In this document: positions 39,801-53,323 of the stretch, piece by piece
Layout: the number at the start of each line of letters is the position of its first letter
Numbering within the stretch: position 1 is the stretch's first letter
From: Augochlora pura
Lineage: Eukaryota > Arthropoda > Insecta > Hymenoptera > Halictidae
Length of the DNA: 64,000 nucleotides
Assembly: GCF_028453695.1 (NCBI RefSeq)
Contig: NC_135781.1
Span: forward strand, 24,365,640 to 24,429,639
Reading direction: 5' to 3'
Notes under the pieces: model-generated
Database searches by the model: none
Seen by the model: the letters and a program-made list of their open reading frames with translations, nothing else
What the model was told of the DNA's origin: nothing
Position numbers and translations under genes: made by a program

Positions 39801-42800
39801 TGACTCCTGTGTCCTGCATATAAATACTTAGTTTAACAACAATAACTTTGACTTTGCATATTTTATAGTCCAGGCTGTAGTCCATATATGCAGTTTATAG
39901 TGTATAAATTACGGTCTAATGACACGAAAACACTATGTTCTTGCATTATGCTTCTGTTTGCCTCAAATTCTCATGCAATTATGCCGCACGACAAATACGT
40001 TTGAATAATATCCTCGTTACGGAACAGAGGCATTCGAATGTCGGATTTCTGTTCCGAGTAAAATCGGAATAATTCCGAAGGTATGCCCGGCAAATCCTTT
40101 CTTAGCCTCGATCGAAAATAGGACACATCCATCTATCTATCTGGTGTCATAACTTGTTGCCACCAGTTTGTTCGCATTCCGGTCGAATTTCATCGGACGC
40201 GCGAAAGAATTGCGGCGTTGTCGTACGATTTCAATGAGCTCCAATAGTCCGGCCTTTCATCTGCACTCGGTTACGTGATTCTGCGTTAATAATTCACTGT
40301 CACCGATAGTTATCATGGTAACCGGTGCGAGCGCGTCGCGCAGATTCGTGCTAATATTTCTAGATTTACAACGGTTAAAGCGTGATAAACGATGCCGACG
40401 GTACAAAATGGTCACTTTTCAGTCGACTATGTTCTCGATATTAAACATTCGGAAATTTCTGGTTTCTAAGTTTCTAATTTCTATTTAGCGATAAATTAAC
40501 CCCAAGTCAGACGAAGCCATTTCCGAGCCAATCTTTTCACTGCATTAAACCACGCAACTTTAAAAATCATAAAATTAAGTGACCAAACATCGAAGATAAG
40601 CGCGCATGTCACAATTTATTATTTATATCAAAACGCGAGGTCTGCGACCATTTTATCCTACGAGATGATATTCGATACGAATTGATATCAGAAATAAATA
40701 TATTGCAACATTCCCTCAAGTCAATACCAATGAAATTCATGTTCCCTCGGAACGCGATCAACCATGTTTAATCAATTCCAAAGGCAAAAGAATTTCATTT
40801 CTAAAATCGCATGATTAAAATGCTTCGAACGGTAACGCTCCTTGGGACTTAACGATCGTAGACAACAGCTCGGTCCCAGCGGCAGCGGCTGCCGCGGCAG
40901 ACATTCTACTATTTGCGAAATCCTACTGCAGAACCAGAGACTCGGATAGAACAGAATCGCTGAGTCGGTTATTAACACCTTGCCAGATTTTATTGCCGCA
41001 AAGTATTCCTGGCAATTATGTCGTTACACGTTTTCTGATAGCGATCGGACAATCGATCTTGCAAACCAGATTGCAACAGGAACGACGCTGTCTGTGATTT
41101 CCATTATTTCAATCGGAACCGCGAGTTCCGTTAACTGCTTGGCCAACGCGTGATTTCGCGCGAACGTGTCTTTCCGTCCGTTTATGGTTCTCTCATTGTC
41201 GAATTCTTCGGCCGCGATCCAATCTTTCGGTCGAACAGATCGCTTGATTATCGGGTCGTCAGACAGCTGTTCAACCGATTCGAGACATGGAAAACGCGCT
41301 TGTTATTAGCTCGCTTAATCCTTTTAGCGAAATCATCGTACCTATGCGAACATTACTGGAACAACTTGACGAATTTGCTAAGGTTTGGGGAGAAGATTAT
41401 AAGAATTAAAATAAGGATGATATTTATAAAATTAAAAGAAAGCATGTTACGAAATAATTTATTTAAATATTTGTTGAAAATGAAGATAATATATTACATA
41501 AACATAAAACAGTATGAAAAAGAGAAAAATCGATTCTATTTTTAGAAACAGTACTTGCGCATAAGAAGAATAACTTTATGAAGTATAGATATTGTACTTT
41601 CAATCACTTATAACAAAATAACTGTCATCGGACTATAAAACTAAGGGATAGCGTCATCATGCTCGGCGAGCATGCGAAGGACCTGCTACAAAACAAGTTC
41701 TATCTTATCGTGGTAGCGTATACGCAGTCATCTTATCAACCAGCATAGAATATAACAAAAATTTAAATCCACAAAAATATATTGGCATTAGAAGGGTTAA
41801 TCTACCCAGGTCGGTGAAAAGACATCGGAGTAATTATCTGGGAAAGAAATAGTTCGAACTGAAAAAATCTGTCTTTGCAAGAAATATAAAATAGATCTAT
41901 CGTTGAAAACATGTAACGACAGTTATTAATAAATTTTCGTGCATGAGACCATAATATATGTTTCAAAAATGATAATATAGCAGTATAATATCACATACTT
42001 GTCAAAAATGAAGTAATACCATCCTTTAATATATAAAATATTTTCTTGTTAACTTTAAAAAACCAAAGTTCAATAAAAAGATATTTCTTTATTCAATCAC
42101 ATAAAAAATAACAGGCCAGTATACTTCAATTCCTTTAAAATCTTGTATTTCACTTACACATTATTATTAAAACTGCATAAAATCAGTGCGGTTTAATTAT
42201 AAATGACAATTTTCGCGAATCGCATTCAATTCACTTTTAACGATCTATTTCTTATCGAAGGAAAGACGAACACGACCGAATGAATGGTCATTTCGAAGGA
42301 ACGGTATCGCGGTGCAAGCACGATAAGAAACGTAGCGCTCGATAAATGCGCCGGCAACGAAATCGATCGGATAACGAAACAGCCGATCCGGCGACTTTAT
42401 TAAATTTACGCATCGGTCAGTTTAATAACGGCGCGCGCCACCTAATTTCTCGAGCTTCTGCCTAACGAGTCTCCGATAATTACGTTGTAATAATGATTAA
42501 CGACTGGCATTCGGTCCCCGTGTACCTCATTAATTCTTGATCATCTACGGAAGTTCGGAGCTCGCTAGTCATTACTAGTAGACATAGTAGCGGACGCTGG
42601 CAACGGCGGATTCCGTCGAAGTGATTAATGCGCACGGCTATGAGCCAGATATATTTTTGCCCGATATCCTGATTAACTTTAAACGGAATCTCGCACGCTC
42701 GTAAAACTTCGCGACGGACACGGAAAACGATCCTCCTCTTTTTCTTCAATTATATTCGCAACCCCTTTGATATAATCATTACTGGCGCTGGCACTCTTTG

Positions 42801-43661
42801 CTCGCGGATACATTGTCATTAATCTTGCGCAATAATTACTGGATGTTATAGAAATGGAGTTAATGAGAATTTGATCAGAGCTGGAACGACGCGATTCGGG
42901 CTTGATATCATTGATCGAGACGTCGATCGATAACGTTTTACAAAGTGCAACGTATTCGATTATAGCGACACAGTTGAACACGCTTTATACCATAATTCCG
43001 TAATTGTGTAATATAAATTTTTAACGAGTTCTTTATAATCCGCGTTTCGTCGAAGCTTGCGATTATAATATTTATTGGTAGCTGCCAACCCTTGGCGTTA
43101 AAATCTCCAGCTAATGCTGAATGGAAATTGTGACTAACGCGCTGTCAATAGGGGAAGAAATTACACTTAATGTAGGACGGGTCCAGTATGCATCACCGCG
43201 TGCATGGTTTATGGTTATATCATCAATTCACAATCAGCTACCGAAGTCCTTGGGGAATTCAGCCTTCCAACCTAACGCGTCGAAATAATTGCTGTCTAGC
43301 AAATTGGCTGGTGGATCTATTAATTCGTCAGCCCCGCGAATATAATCACTGTGATCCACGTGGATAACTTATGAGCTCCGAGATTCGTATTGTCTTCAGT
43401 TCCATCGCAGACGTTGTGCTTCTTTCATTCGTTAAACTTGCGATGACTTCAATCAAAGCGTTTCCTAAAATTCTGATTAACTGTAATTGTCGTTTTCAGA
43501 TGCCAGGAAATAGAAGCGGATAAACTAGCGATGACACGCGAATGAGTCACGATGGTCTCACGTTTGTTAAAGTCGCAAGGAAAAAAACCGTTCGAGAGAG
43601 CGTGTATCAACTATTTTATATCTTATGATAAATACCACACCTACGCGTTTACGTAGAAAAA

Positions 43662-43683
43662 GTAAAGTTTACGTAAAGTTTAC
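43662..43683. repeat. 11 bp tandem duplication
   Basis: GTAAAGTTTAC occurs twice without a spacer and is followed by GTGAC. A related GTTTACGTA lies just upstream. Confidence 0.8.
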
Positions 43684-44440
43684 GTGACATCTGATTCCGT
43701 GAGAAATAAATTCAGCAAAGTGATAAAATAATGTACGTCGTTCGTTAATATTCTCTCTAAAATACAAAATCGTACGGATGTTATAAAATGCGAAAGATAA
43801 TATATATTTTCAGAATACTCGTCGTTATTGTTACGATTTCTGTATAATCAGGAAAGCTCACCTCGTTAGGCCACTTACAAAGGACATTTATTTTAAATAC
43901 AAACGGTTAACAGACAATCAAAATTCGTTGAACGAAAGCAATCTTTCTTTGACGATAAAATTTAAAGTAGTTAAAAAACCAATTTAGCCCGTGGAGAGCT
44001 CGACTGTCACTTCGCGACTAATTAGTAGCGTAGCGGCCCAATATCGTGAGCACAGGTTGAGGGACGCTGCCTCAAATTACTGTACTTCCAGGTAAACTTC
44101 GTCCCGACTCGCTCGGAAAGCGAACTACCTCATTAGTTCGCGCAAGGAAGTGTCGGGGTAGGATGGTTCTCCGTTCGTAGAAACCGGTGACGCGATCGAT
44201 TAACCGTGCATCTCCCTAATCGAAGTCAATTCTGGCGGGATTCTGGCACCGATGCGCGGCCGATACCGATGAAAAGTCGATCCCAGGCCCGGACGCAAAT
44301 GAGATCGGTAACAAACGGCGGCCCCTTATTTATTCGAGGAAACCTTCGTAAATCGCGACGGAGCGGCTCGCAACGCGCCGTTCGTCGCCGACGCGACGCT
44401 CTCCCGCACGACCAAATGAATTCGCCGTTCGGTTAACCGG

Positions 44441-44472
44441 CTCTCGCTCTCGCACTCGCTCTCGCTCTCGCC
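44441..44472. repeat. CTCGCT hexanucleotide microsatellite
   Basis: About five CTCGCT units, one of them altered to CGCACT, at the edge of a CpG-rich island. Confidence 0.85.
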
Positions 44473-45741
44473 CATTAATCTAATCGATAAAATCACTGGT
44501 AATCGATAGCCGGCCGTGACGTGCGCGGTCACGCTGCAATCGTGAGCTCCCACATGTGCATACGTTTGTTAAACCGGCGCGGAACTGTATCATACGAGTA
44601 CGCGATGCAGGCCCCGCGTTTCGGAACCTTTGGCTATCCAAAGTCGATCCTTCCTCCAGTCTCCGCGCGGATCGAGCTATCACGATTCCGAGGAATCGTG
44701 AAACTTTTCGATCGTTCTATGGTTCACTTGAACTTGGTTCACGCTTGGCTTTGCGAAACTTCTGATTGCTTTGTAAGTAAAATACAGAACTGTCGAAAGC
44801 AATTTATATCAATTTTGAGAAGTCAAACAGAAAGCTTCACCTTTTTTAACGCTAGATCTATGGATAAATAAAATTGATCGTTTTGCATTATTTTATGAGA
44901 ATAACTGGAATTTTGTAATAATGTATAGATTTATAGCGATAGTAATGTAAGTTCGAAGACATTTTGTCGTATAATTAAAAATTTGTTAATATGCTGTTTT
45001 AAATTGGAAGTATTTGTAAATTGCATAAATGGGGTTTAACGATGACGGGGAATTTATATTTATATCTGTCTCGAGAAATATTATCCGAACATAATTATAG
45101 AGACTTCAATTTTTAGGTTTTCGCTATGCGTCCAAGATCGATAGAACATTTGCGAAGAAAAATGTCTTCGTACTCACAGATATTCCGCGAACTATGGAAA
45201 ATCTTATTACCGCATCGCTACTATAATAATAATTACAAAACGCCACGATTTATTAATATCGTCGCGGTGGCTGAATTTACGGGCAACGGAAGCGAAGCGA
45301 AATATTCGTGGCCAGGATACGGGGGCCTCTAGCGAACATGCATCGGCGTGCTCGGCCAGAACGAAACGACTAAATTAGCCGACTACTGTTTCGAGATTTC
45401 CTCAATCATTTCATCAACCATCATTATCAGCCTCTAGAGTTAACGGTTCGTGGGCCAGTTCAATCCCACGCGATCCCATCGACCGGTCGCGGCTACGGTC
45501 GCAGCCGCGGCCGTGGCCGGTCAGGAACGAAGGGGGCAAAATTACCTTGATGTGACGTAATTCGCGATATGACTCGCCCACTTGCAGATTTCAACGCCTC
45601 TTGAACGTTTTGTTATTGCATCGATGAAAATGATTTATGATTTTTTTTTTTAGTGCCGAACAGATTAGAGTTGCGATAGCCATGTACCGCGATGAAAGAT
45701 CGCCTTTGTTGGATTCTTATAAGCGCCTGCACATTGTTCTC

Positions 45742-45788
45742 TGTTTAACAAATATTACAAATATTACAAATGTTTAACAAATATTACA
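45742..45788. repeat. Short AT-rich tandem repeat
   Basis: ACAAATATT units of about nine bases recur, with GTTTAACAAATATTAC occurring at both ends of the tract. Confidence 0.7.
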
Positions 45789-48700
45789 GTTACATTTGTT
45801 TCTTATTAGTCCGGGAAGCTAATTAGTGTACTTAACGCATATGCGTTAAATATAATTCGGATTTTGTAATAAGATTTAGAAGCGAAGGAAACGTAGTAGT
45901 TGTATCATTTTCAGAAAATTTTGCGACGATACTTGCTCCAGATGTTCCAATAAAATTTCAAAGAATAATCGCTCTGCATCAGCTTCGATGGATATTCTAC
46001 CAGAAACTTTGAACTGAACGTTAAACTACGAAATTGCTAATTTCTTAGACGCGCAGTCCGAGGCTATCGGCTTGCCTTGAAGCCAAGCTGTTTCCGATAA
46101 CATTTTATGCTGTACTTCGATATGCAAAGTGAATATCGTAACGCTACGGTTTCGAACCGGGCAATTTGATAAATGCGTGAAAAGATTGTACTGTCTGGTG
46201 CTGAAAAGATGGCACAATTTTTGTCCAAAGGCAAAAGTGGGGTATCCCGCTCGCTCCACCTGACCTGCACAAGAGGACCATTAAATTAATCGACGCGAGA
46301 AGCGAGAGGGACGGATCCTCTCTTGTTCAACGCATAATTTAACCAATGGTAATAAAGCATAACCAATGGTCTGGAAGTGTTTGTCTGCAATCGGCTAGAC
46401 TCGGGTCCTTTGTTTTCTGGAAATTGTGGCTAATAGGAAGAAATCATTTCTGGCAGTAAGTGAGACACGTTTACCCTACTTCTGCGAGTGGATTGGTGTG
46501 AATCGGGCCTACAATTTTCTCTGTGCCATCTTTTGAGCAACGGACAATACTGCCAGCATCGCGCGAACAAATATTCTGTGCCAAAATACACCTGCCTGGG
46601 AACTGTGAAACATCCTTTTCAAGCACGTTCTCCTACCGCGAATAATTTACGAGTTATTCGTAGTTGGCATGTTACGGCGACTATTAATGTTCCTCGGTCT
46701 AACACGCTTGCGCAAGAATTGTTCTACCATTTTCTACAAACGAGTCCGTTAAGCCTCGGTACGTTTCTGCATCGTGATCCGGCGCGAAAGCTAGAATTAT
46801 CGCGAAGAAAAGTGCACGTAATGGACGTTAAAATTGATAATACATCGCGAATGGTAGATACAGGCTGTGCAAAGTAAACGTCTCAATTTCTGTGGAATAT
46901 TTCCCGAGGCCTGTAGTACCTCCCCCCCAATTCGCTACCACGAAATGCATTTAGCATAACTATCCGTTATTGAATCCCTGGGCGAAGCCAATTCTGACGG
47001 AACGGCGTGGAAACTAACAGTACCCTCGACGTAATAGATTGGAAACTCGGACAGCGATAATGGCAAACGATTCGACAAAATTTGAGCAATTATTAAAATT
47101 GTTAAACGCGAGGCGAGAGAACGCGGAGTCGCGAAATTACGCGACTTGGTCGGTATAAACGAAGGACTGCGGTCGAAAGTGATTCAATATTTGCATAGAA
47201 ACCTTGCAATCGCTTATTTAAACGTTCTGATTTCATTTCCTCGAATAAACTACATATTTGTACTATTCGTGTTCCAAGTATGTATTCATGGCAGGCGTCA
47301 TATTGAGTCATAATTTCCTTATGAGTCACAGTTCCATGTTTCTCGAACCGGGTGACAGCAGACTGCGTCGCGGAAACGAATACGCAGTGTCTCGAAGCTA
47401 GCTACGAGACTATGCGATTAAAAACGCAAGCGTTCGCTTGAATATTTCACGGTGATCTTCATGGGAGGATTTAAGCTTCTAGCACGAAATGCCCTAAATA
47501 GGACATACCTAAATCCTGAATACTTTCGCGGAATAGGTTTTGTTAATGCCGTGACAAATACTGTATGGTTTCAATTTTGTTGGTTTATTCATTCGATTCG
47601 TCGAGATTACAAAAACATCATATTTTTCCGGGCGCGTCGAACAACGTAATGAATTCGAGGGCCTTGACAAGGTTGAGAGCGGACTATTGAGAGCTCTGCC
47701 ACTCAAAGAAATCAATGAATGCAACAGGTTTAATGTACCGATCGGCCGGGAGATTCAGCATTCAGCTGCGCGTCCGACATGAGAGAACGATCGAATCAAG
47801 TTCAAGGTAACTCTGGTAATGGAAATACAAGTCGTATTCCATTCGGAGATGCTTGAAATGCCACGGGCGAGCCCAAGCTTCCCTAGAAGGTCGCCGATCC
47901 TTCTGCGGAAAATGACGGTACTGTTCGTCAGATTAGTCGTCAGAAAGATCAATTTAACGGAGATCCGTACGCCCCCGCGCCGTGGTTCGTTGTCTCGTAC
48001 TCGGATATCATTAAAACGTACTGATCCCTTCGTTTCTCGGCCGTGTTCCTCTATTGTCTCGAACTTCGCGTTGCTAAGCTATCGGAACAGGAAACTTCTA
48101 TTTCCACCGCGAAAGATAGAGGCTCTTAAGATTTAGAAGATTGTGCTCGAGATACCATTCGCGGAACGGTGCCATTTTCGTAGAAATATAACTGGGAATT
48201 CCATTATCCGAATTCACATCTAAATTCCTCGAAGAATTCAACCGAAGGCGATTCATGCACGATACAAATTGCTAGAACTGTAACTAAGCCCTTGTTTGAT
48301 TATTATTTATAAAAGAATTTTGTTAAGTAAGCAATAAATATTAAATTTAAAGCAAAGTGTTTACAATGTATAATTATAATGCAATTTTAACAAACCGACT
48401 TTCTCATGTTCAATTGTGAATACCGCATTTAAAAAGAGGTTATGGGAGTGAAGATTTTCTTGTAAAATACAAATTCAACAAACTGTTGAAATATCTTTTC
48501 CGGTTGATTTGATTCAGTGAAAAATAACGCAGCAACAATTTTAAATTCTTCGAATGTGTCCACTGTTTCGCATTTCATCTACAGAGACGTTTAAAATCAG
48601 CAATAAAAAGAAACAGACCGTCTGAAATTTAAACGCAGCGCTGAACGCTTCGACGAAACTCTGTAAAACAATATCGAACTACCTGTTCGATCCGTCGCAA

Positions 48701-50090
48701 GTCCCAACGTGATTCTACATCGCGTAGATCTCGCGTCGGTCGTCGACGTTGGTACACTTTGCGCGAGACCGAGCACCTCTGCAGTCTCGTATTTCTCCCG
48801 GTGCATACTATCGATACGCGCCTCCTTCGATATCTCGTTCCCGATAGTCGCAATGTAATACCGGAAGCTGCGCCTCGATCACGTCGGCCCTGTCGATCGT
48901 CAATAGCTTCCTCGTTGCGCCGTGCCGTGCACGCTGCCGCTGTTGGTTTTACCGATATGATCGTCGAGACCGCGGCCAGCGAGCAGCAAATTTCTTTATC
49001 GTGCGCCACCTACGCGAGATTATACTCGATTGGAAAGTACGTGACTGTCAACTGGCTCGAACCGATCCGGAGACAAAAAGAACTGGGGTAGGAATTCGTG
49101 CCTCGCGATGACAAACTGTATTCTGGATGCCGCGATTGCCATTCATGCGGATATCAATGCGAAACAGGTCTTTATTGAATAATCGAGTGACCCGGTGTGT
49201 GAACGCTCTAGTTGTAACATACTCGAGGGATACATTTCCATTATCAAAACTGAATTTTATGGATCTCACACTCGAATAAGTTGTTTGACTGTGTTCTTCT
49301 GAGAGAATATTTCTAAGCTCAGAGATTGGTTTATTCATTTATCTGTTCGTCTTTGCGCGTATTGTTGATTCTATACTGTTCAAGTAAATATCTCTGTTAG
49401 CAAAGGAAAAACAAAGCAAATTAAAATTACTACTTGTATAAAATGATGCTAATAACATGTAATCTAAAATAGTAAAGTCTTATAGATTTTCAAAATCAAA
49501 ATTGATAACAATTCCTTTCATTAGATTTAGAAATTATACATCACGTTTGATCTACGGCTATGATAGTATCATCGACTAAACTAGAACTCAACTTTGCTAA
49601 AAAGGATTAAATAAAAACGTCGACAGAAGGCAATGCAAGAACTGTACACATGTATACAATTTTTCCTAAAAGATCAAAGGCTTTTGTTTGAAAGGATCGT
49701 CCGCGAAGTGACTCCTCGCTCAATCTCGTTACGCTCTGACCACCGAAGGAGCAGCAGCTTTTCAGCGCGATTTCGCTTCTTATCTAGCCTAGAAAGAACA
49801 CAGGGACACGCTATTTACCACGGCAAGTTATGTACGGCGCAGCCTCAGGGACAGGATGCGTCCCCGGGTTCGCCTCCGTTAAAGGATCACCCATGCGAGC
49901 GCAAGATCCTCGTGTACCTTCCATAGGCGCGTATCGCAATTTGATTCGAGAATTCGCGAAACGCGACGCGTGGGTGCGTCGGCGTGTTCGCGTGTCCCAC
50001 GTGCGTGTGCCCACATAGCGAAAGGACTTAATGGACTTCTGATAGGCTGGCTGAACAGGGTACCTGGTACCTACGGCCGGTGCCCACGTG

Positions 50091-51201
50091 AATCTTTCTT
50101 CAGTTTTCTGCGCGTCCTACGGAGAACAGTCGAGATTCGAACGGATGAAAATTGATCGCCGCGCGACGCGATTAGACGCAACGGCGACGGAAGAGGGTAA
50201 ATTCGTGTTGCGTACGGTAGACACATCATTTTCGTACCTTCGAGTCCGTTTTCGCTTCGTCGAAACTCTTGTCAAATAATAGAAATTTCATTTAATGCAC
50301 TAAAAACGATGTTTCGATTTTTCAGAATTTCTGATCTTAAATATATTTTTCGCATTGTAAAAATTGACAATTCAATAGTGTTTTCAATTAAATAAAGGAA
50401 GGTGTTTCTGATCGTAATTTTTCGTCCTTCTAGGAGCTGTGTCCATATTCTGGTACCCCGTATTTTCGTGCTTTGTACTTTCGTTTATTTTACCGCGCAT
50501 CCAATCCGCAGTGATTGAGAGAAAATTTCTACATCAACCCTTGCTAATCCGTTGTTGTATTTAAACGTTATTCCACATAAATAAACAAGATTAACGTAAA
50601 ACACTAAATGAATATTTAAAATTATTCTTATTATTATCTTACTACATTGTTTTGAATGAAAATGAGGTTAGGTTCGTTTATACGGTCGAATAAAGGTGGA
50701 CACGAAATTACGGCCATGTTCTGAAATTTGACCCATTTACCGGATTTGTATTAAAAATATGCACAATTAGTGCTCTTGTATCGTTGTTAATAGTAAATAA
50801 AACGTTCTTACGACGTAATATGCGTTTTGTGCGACATGAATCGCATGAATAATTCATTTATACGGAAATCTTCCGCAACCCTTACAATTTTTAATAAGAC
50901 AAAACTTAAATCCGTCAGAAACACTATAGTATCAATTAAAAAATGTTTACATTTTAAGATATGAAAAATTTAACACCTCTCCATGAATCTACATGTTAAA
51001 AGGTAACCATAATAAAAAAAAATAGATCATTAATTTATATATATAATATTTTCCATTTTTATACGTTTTTAATTAGGAGACACGACAATTGGGATATCTG
51101 GCCTATTGTCTCTCCGTTTCTCCGTCGACGCGACGAAGACGACGACGACGACGCGGTTCGACAAAGCTGCCCCGTCGCGGAGCGGCACAGCGCGCGGCGT
51201 C
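50091..51201 (+). repeat. Left copy of a 1.1 kb duplicated segment (probable contig end)
   Basis: This segment is repeated at 51302-52413 with roughly 2-3% substitutions and a few small indels. It ends exactly where the run of N begins. It includes AT-rich DNA and a closing CpG-rich piece with a short ACG triplet run. The identity ends at the gap edge on this side, and the second copy starts at the other gap edge, which is the pattern left by two overlapping contigs that were not merged. Confidence 0.85.
50487..50557 (+). repeat. Diverged dispersed repeat, copy 2
   Basis: Contains ATCCAATCCGCAG followed by GAAAATTTCTAC and TGCTAAT in the same order as at 36744-36852. It lies inside the left copy of the 1.1 kb duplicated segment. 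Confidence 0.45.
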
Positions 51202-51301
51202 NNNNNNNNNNNNNNNNNNNNNNNNNNNNNNNNNNNNNNNNNNNNNNNNNNNNNNNNNNNNNNNNNNNNNNNNNNNNNNNNNNNNNNNNNNNNNNNNNNN
51301 N
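51202..51301. other. Assembly gap of 100 N
   Basis: Exactly 100 N, the conventional placeholder for a gap of unknown length. It separates the two copies of the 1.1 kb segment. Open frames that run across it are meaningless. Confidence 0.99.
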
Positions 51302-52413
51302 ATCTTTCTTCAGTTTTCTGCGCGTCCTACGGAGAACAGTCGAGATTCAAACGGATGAAAATTGATCGCCGCGCGACGCGATTAGACGCAACGGCGACGG
51401 AAGAGGGTAAATTCGTGTTGCGCACGGTAGACACATCCTTTTCGTATCTTCGAGCCAGTTTTCGCTTCGTCGAAACTCTTGTCAAATAATAGAAGTTTCA
51501 TTTAATGCACTAAAAACGATGTTTCGATTTTTCAGAATTTCTGATTTTAAATATATTTTTCGCAATGTAAAAATTGATAATTCAATAATGTTTTCAATTA
51601 AATAAACGAAGGTGTTTCTGATCGTAATTTTTCGTTCTTCTAGGAGCTGTGTCCATATTCTGGTACCTCGTATTTTCGTGCTTTGTACTTTCGTTTATTT
51701 TACCGCGCATCCAATCCGCAGTGATTGAGAGAAAATTTCTACATCAACCCTTACTAATCCATTGTTGTATTTAAAGGTTATTCCACATAAAAATCTAGAT
51801 TAACATAAAACACTAAATGAATATTTAAAATTATTCTTATTATGATCTTACTACATTGTTTTGAATGAAAATGAGGTTAGGTTCGTTTATACGGTCGAAT
51901 AAAGGTGGACACGAAATTACGGCCATGTTCTGAAATTTGACCCATTTACCGGATTTGTATTAAAAATATGCACAATTAGTGCTTTTGTATCGTTGTTAAT
52001 AGTAAATAAAACCTTCTTATGACGTAATATGCGTTTTGTGCGACATGAATCTGAATTATTAATGCGATTCATTGCGGAAATCTTCCGCAACCCTTACAAT
52101 TTCTAATAAGGCAAAACTTAAATCCGTCAGAAACGCTATAGTATCAATTAAAAAATATTTACATTGTAAGATATAAAAAATTGAACACCTCTCCATGAAT
52201 CTTACATATTTAAAGGTAGCCATAATAAAAAAAATAGATCATTAATTTATATATATAATATTTTCCATTTTTATACGTTTTTAATTAGGAGACACGACAA
52301 TTGGGATATCTGGCCTATTGTCTCTCCGTTTCTCCGTCGACGCGACGAAGACGACGACGACGACGTGGTTCGACAAAGCTGCCCCGTCGCGGAGCGGCAC
52401 AGCGCGCGGCGTC
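51302..52413 (+). repeat. Right copy of the 1.1 kb duplicated segment (probable contig start)
   Basis: This segment begins at the first base after the gap with the sequence found at 50092. It follows the left copy at an offset of 1210-1212 bases until 52413, the base equivalent to the last base before the gap. Sequence beyond 52413 is unique. Single-base differences are scattered along the length, as expected for two alleles; a genuine recent tandem duplication is the alternative. Confidence 0.85.
51697..51767 (+). repeat. Diverged dispersed repeat, copy 3 (duplicate of copy 2)
   Basis: Counterpart of 50487-50557 within the right copy of the duplicated segment. If that duplication is an assembly artefact, this is not an independent copy. 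Confidence 0.4.
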
Positions 52414-52718
52414 GTGGTTCGAGGAACACTTTGCACTCGTTATGCTTCGTCCAATCCGGCAAAAACTTGCCGGGAGTTCTTCAACTTCCGTCGCCAGGGA
52501 CGTCGAGTCCCGCATAAAACTAACTCCGTTCCCCTTGTTCGCCTTCGTTACATTCATCGTCGCACGCTGGAATCTGATATACAGCATATACTGTAAAACC
52601 ACTGTATAAAATATCGGAATTATGCGGCGACGTGCTGCGTGCCCGAGGTGGTCGTTAGTCTTTCCACGGATAGATGCGCGCCCGTATTATTCCCCCGGGT
52701 CGCCCGAGGAATATCTAA

Positions 52719-53323
52719 AAACCAACAGAAGCACCGCCGAGCCATCCCCCGTCGATTTCTGTATCGAATGTGAAAAGTTGTGCCGATTGCTTGGTACCAG
52801 CTTTGGAAAATCTGACCGAAGAAACGGACGATGTTTTCATATTTTTCGAAAAATTGGTGAACGATGGATGCACCGTCTGTTGCATTATGCTCCAGGGAGC
52901 TTACTCTACAATTAACCTATAAAATTGTGCTTCCGGTTGCAATCCATGAATTATCAAATTACGTTGATTCGGTGAATGGCGCCGATCTGGTTCAACAATG
53001 TCTACACCCCGCACTAGTTTTTCATTTTACCTATTGAATGAACCTTAAATACAGCGTTGGCTAAGATTCCTGTTGAAATTGATTTCATCGGTAGTTGTCG
53101 CATCGAAAATGTCAGCGAATGGTCAAGTGGTAAAGCAAATAGAGAGACCACCTTTCACTTTACATACCCTCGAAGGCCTTCGCACTACGCGCAATTCGGA
53201 TGCGCAGAGTTCGTGATAATCGTTTCTGAATTCTACCGTTCTTCCCGAAAGGACACGTTCTTTTTTCGAAATCCGTCGAACGGTATCCGTTTTTCCTATC
53301 CAGGTTCTTTAATATTCTCCTAA
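52719..53323 (+). pseudogene. Possible decayed coding stretch, unrecognised
   Basis: Three successive open stretches in three different frames, 52719-52918, 52861-53037 and 53057-53323, read like ordinary protein. The first contains an acidic-hydrophobic run after a Cys-x-x-Cys (VPALENLTEETDDVF). The second continues with mixed helix-like sequence, and the third contains IPVEIDFIGSC. Frame changes would be needed near 52890-52912 and 53035-53057 to read them as one. I recognise no family. It could be an eroded gene or transposon fragment, or a chance run in balanced-composition DNA; I favour neither strongly. Confidence 0.2.

Larger units (their letters stand above)
34631..50090. other. Gene-free stretch
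   Basis: No recognisable gene. CpG-richer islands (about 35.54-36.24, 37.2-37.6, 39.06-39.62, 44.0-44.7, 47.6-48.2, 48.64-49.13 and 49.68-50.09 kb) alternate with long AT-rich valleys (37.65-38.05, 38.7-39.05, 41.4-42.25, 43.6-43.95 and 48.3-48.6 kb). The open frames in the islands lack domains and commonly overlap frames on the other strand. Small repeats are listed separately. The islands could be regulatory modules, but that needs cross-species comparison. Confidence 0.5.

Noticed and set aside
45435..45482. tRNA-like TTCAATCCC motif
   Set aside because: No matching A-box or cloverleaf could be drawn around it; no tRNA gene is supported anywhere in the window.
51089..51489. Open frames crossing the N run
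   Set aside because: They are joined through unknown bases at an assembly gap and have no biological meaning.
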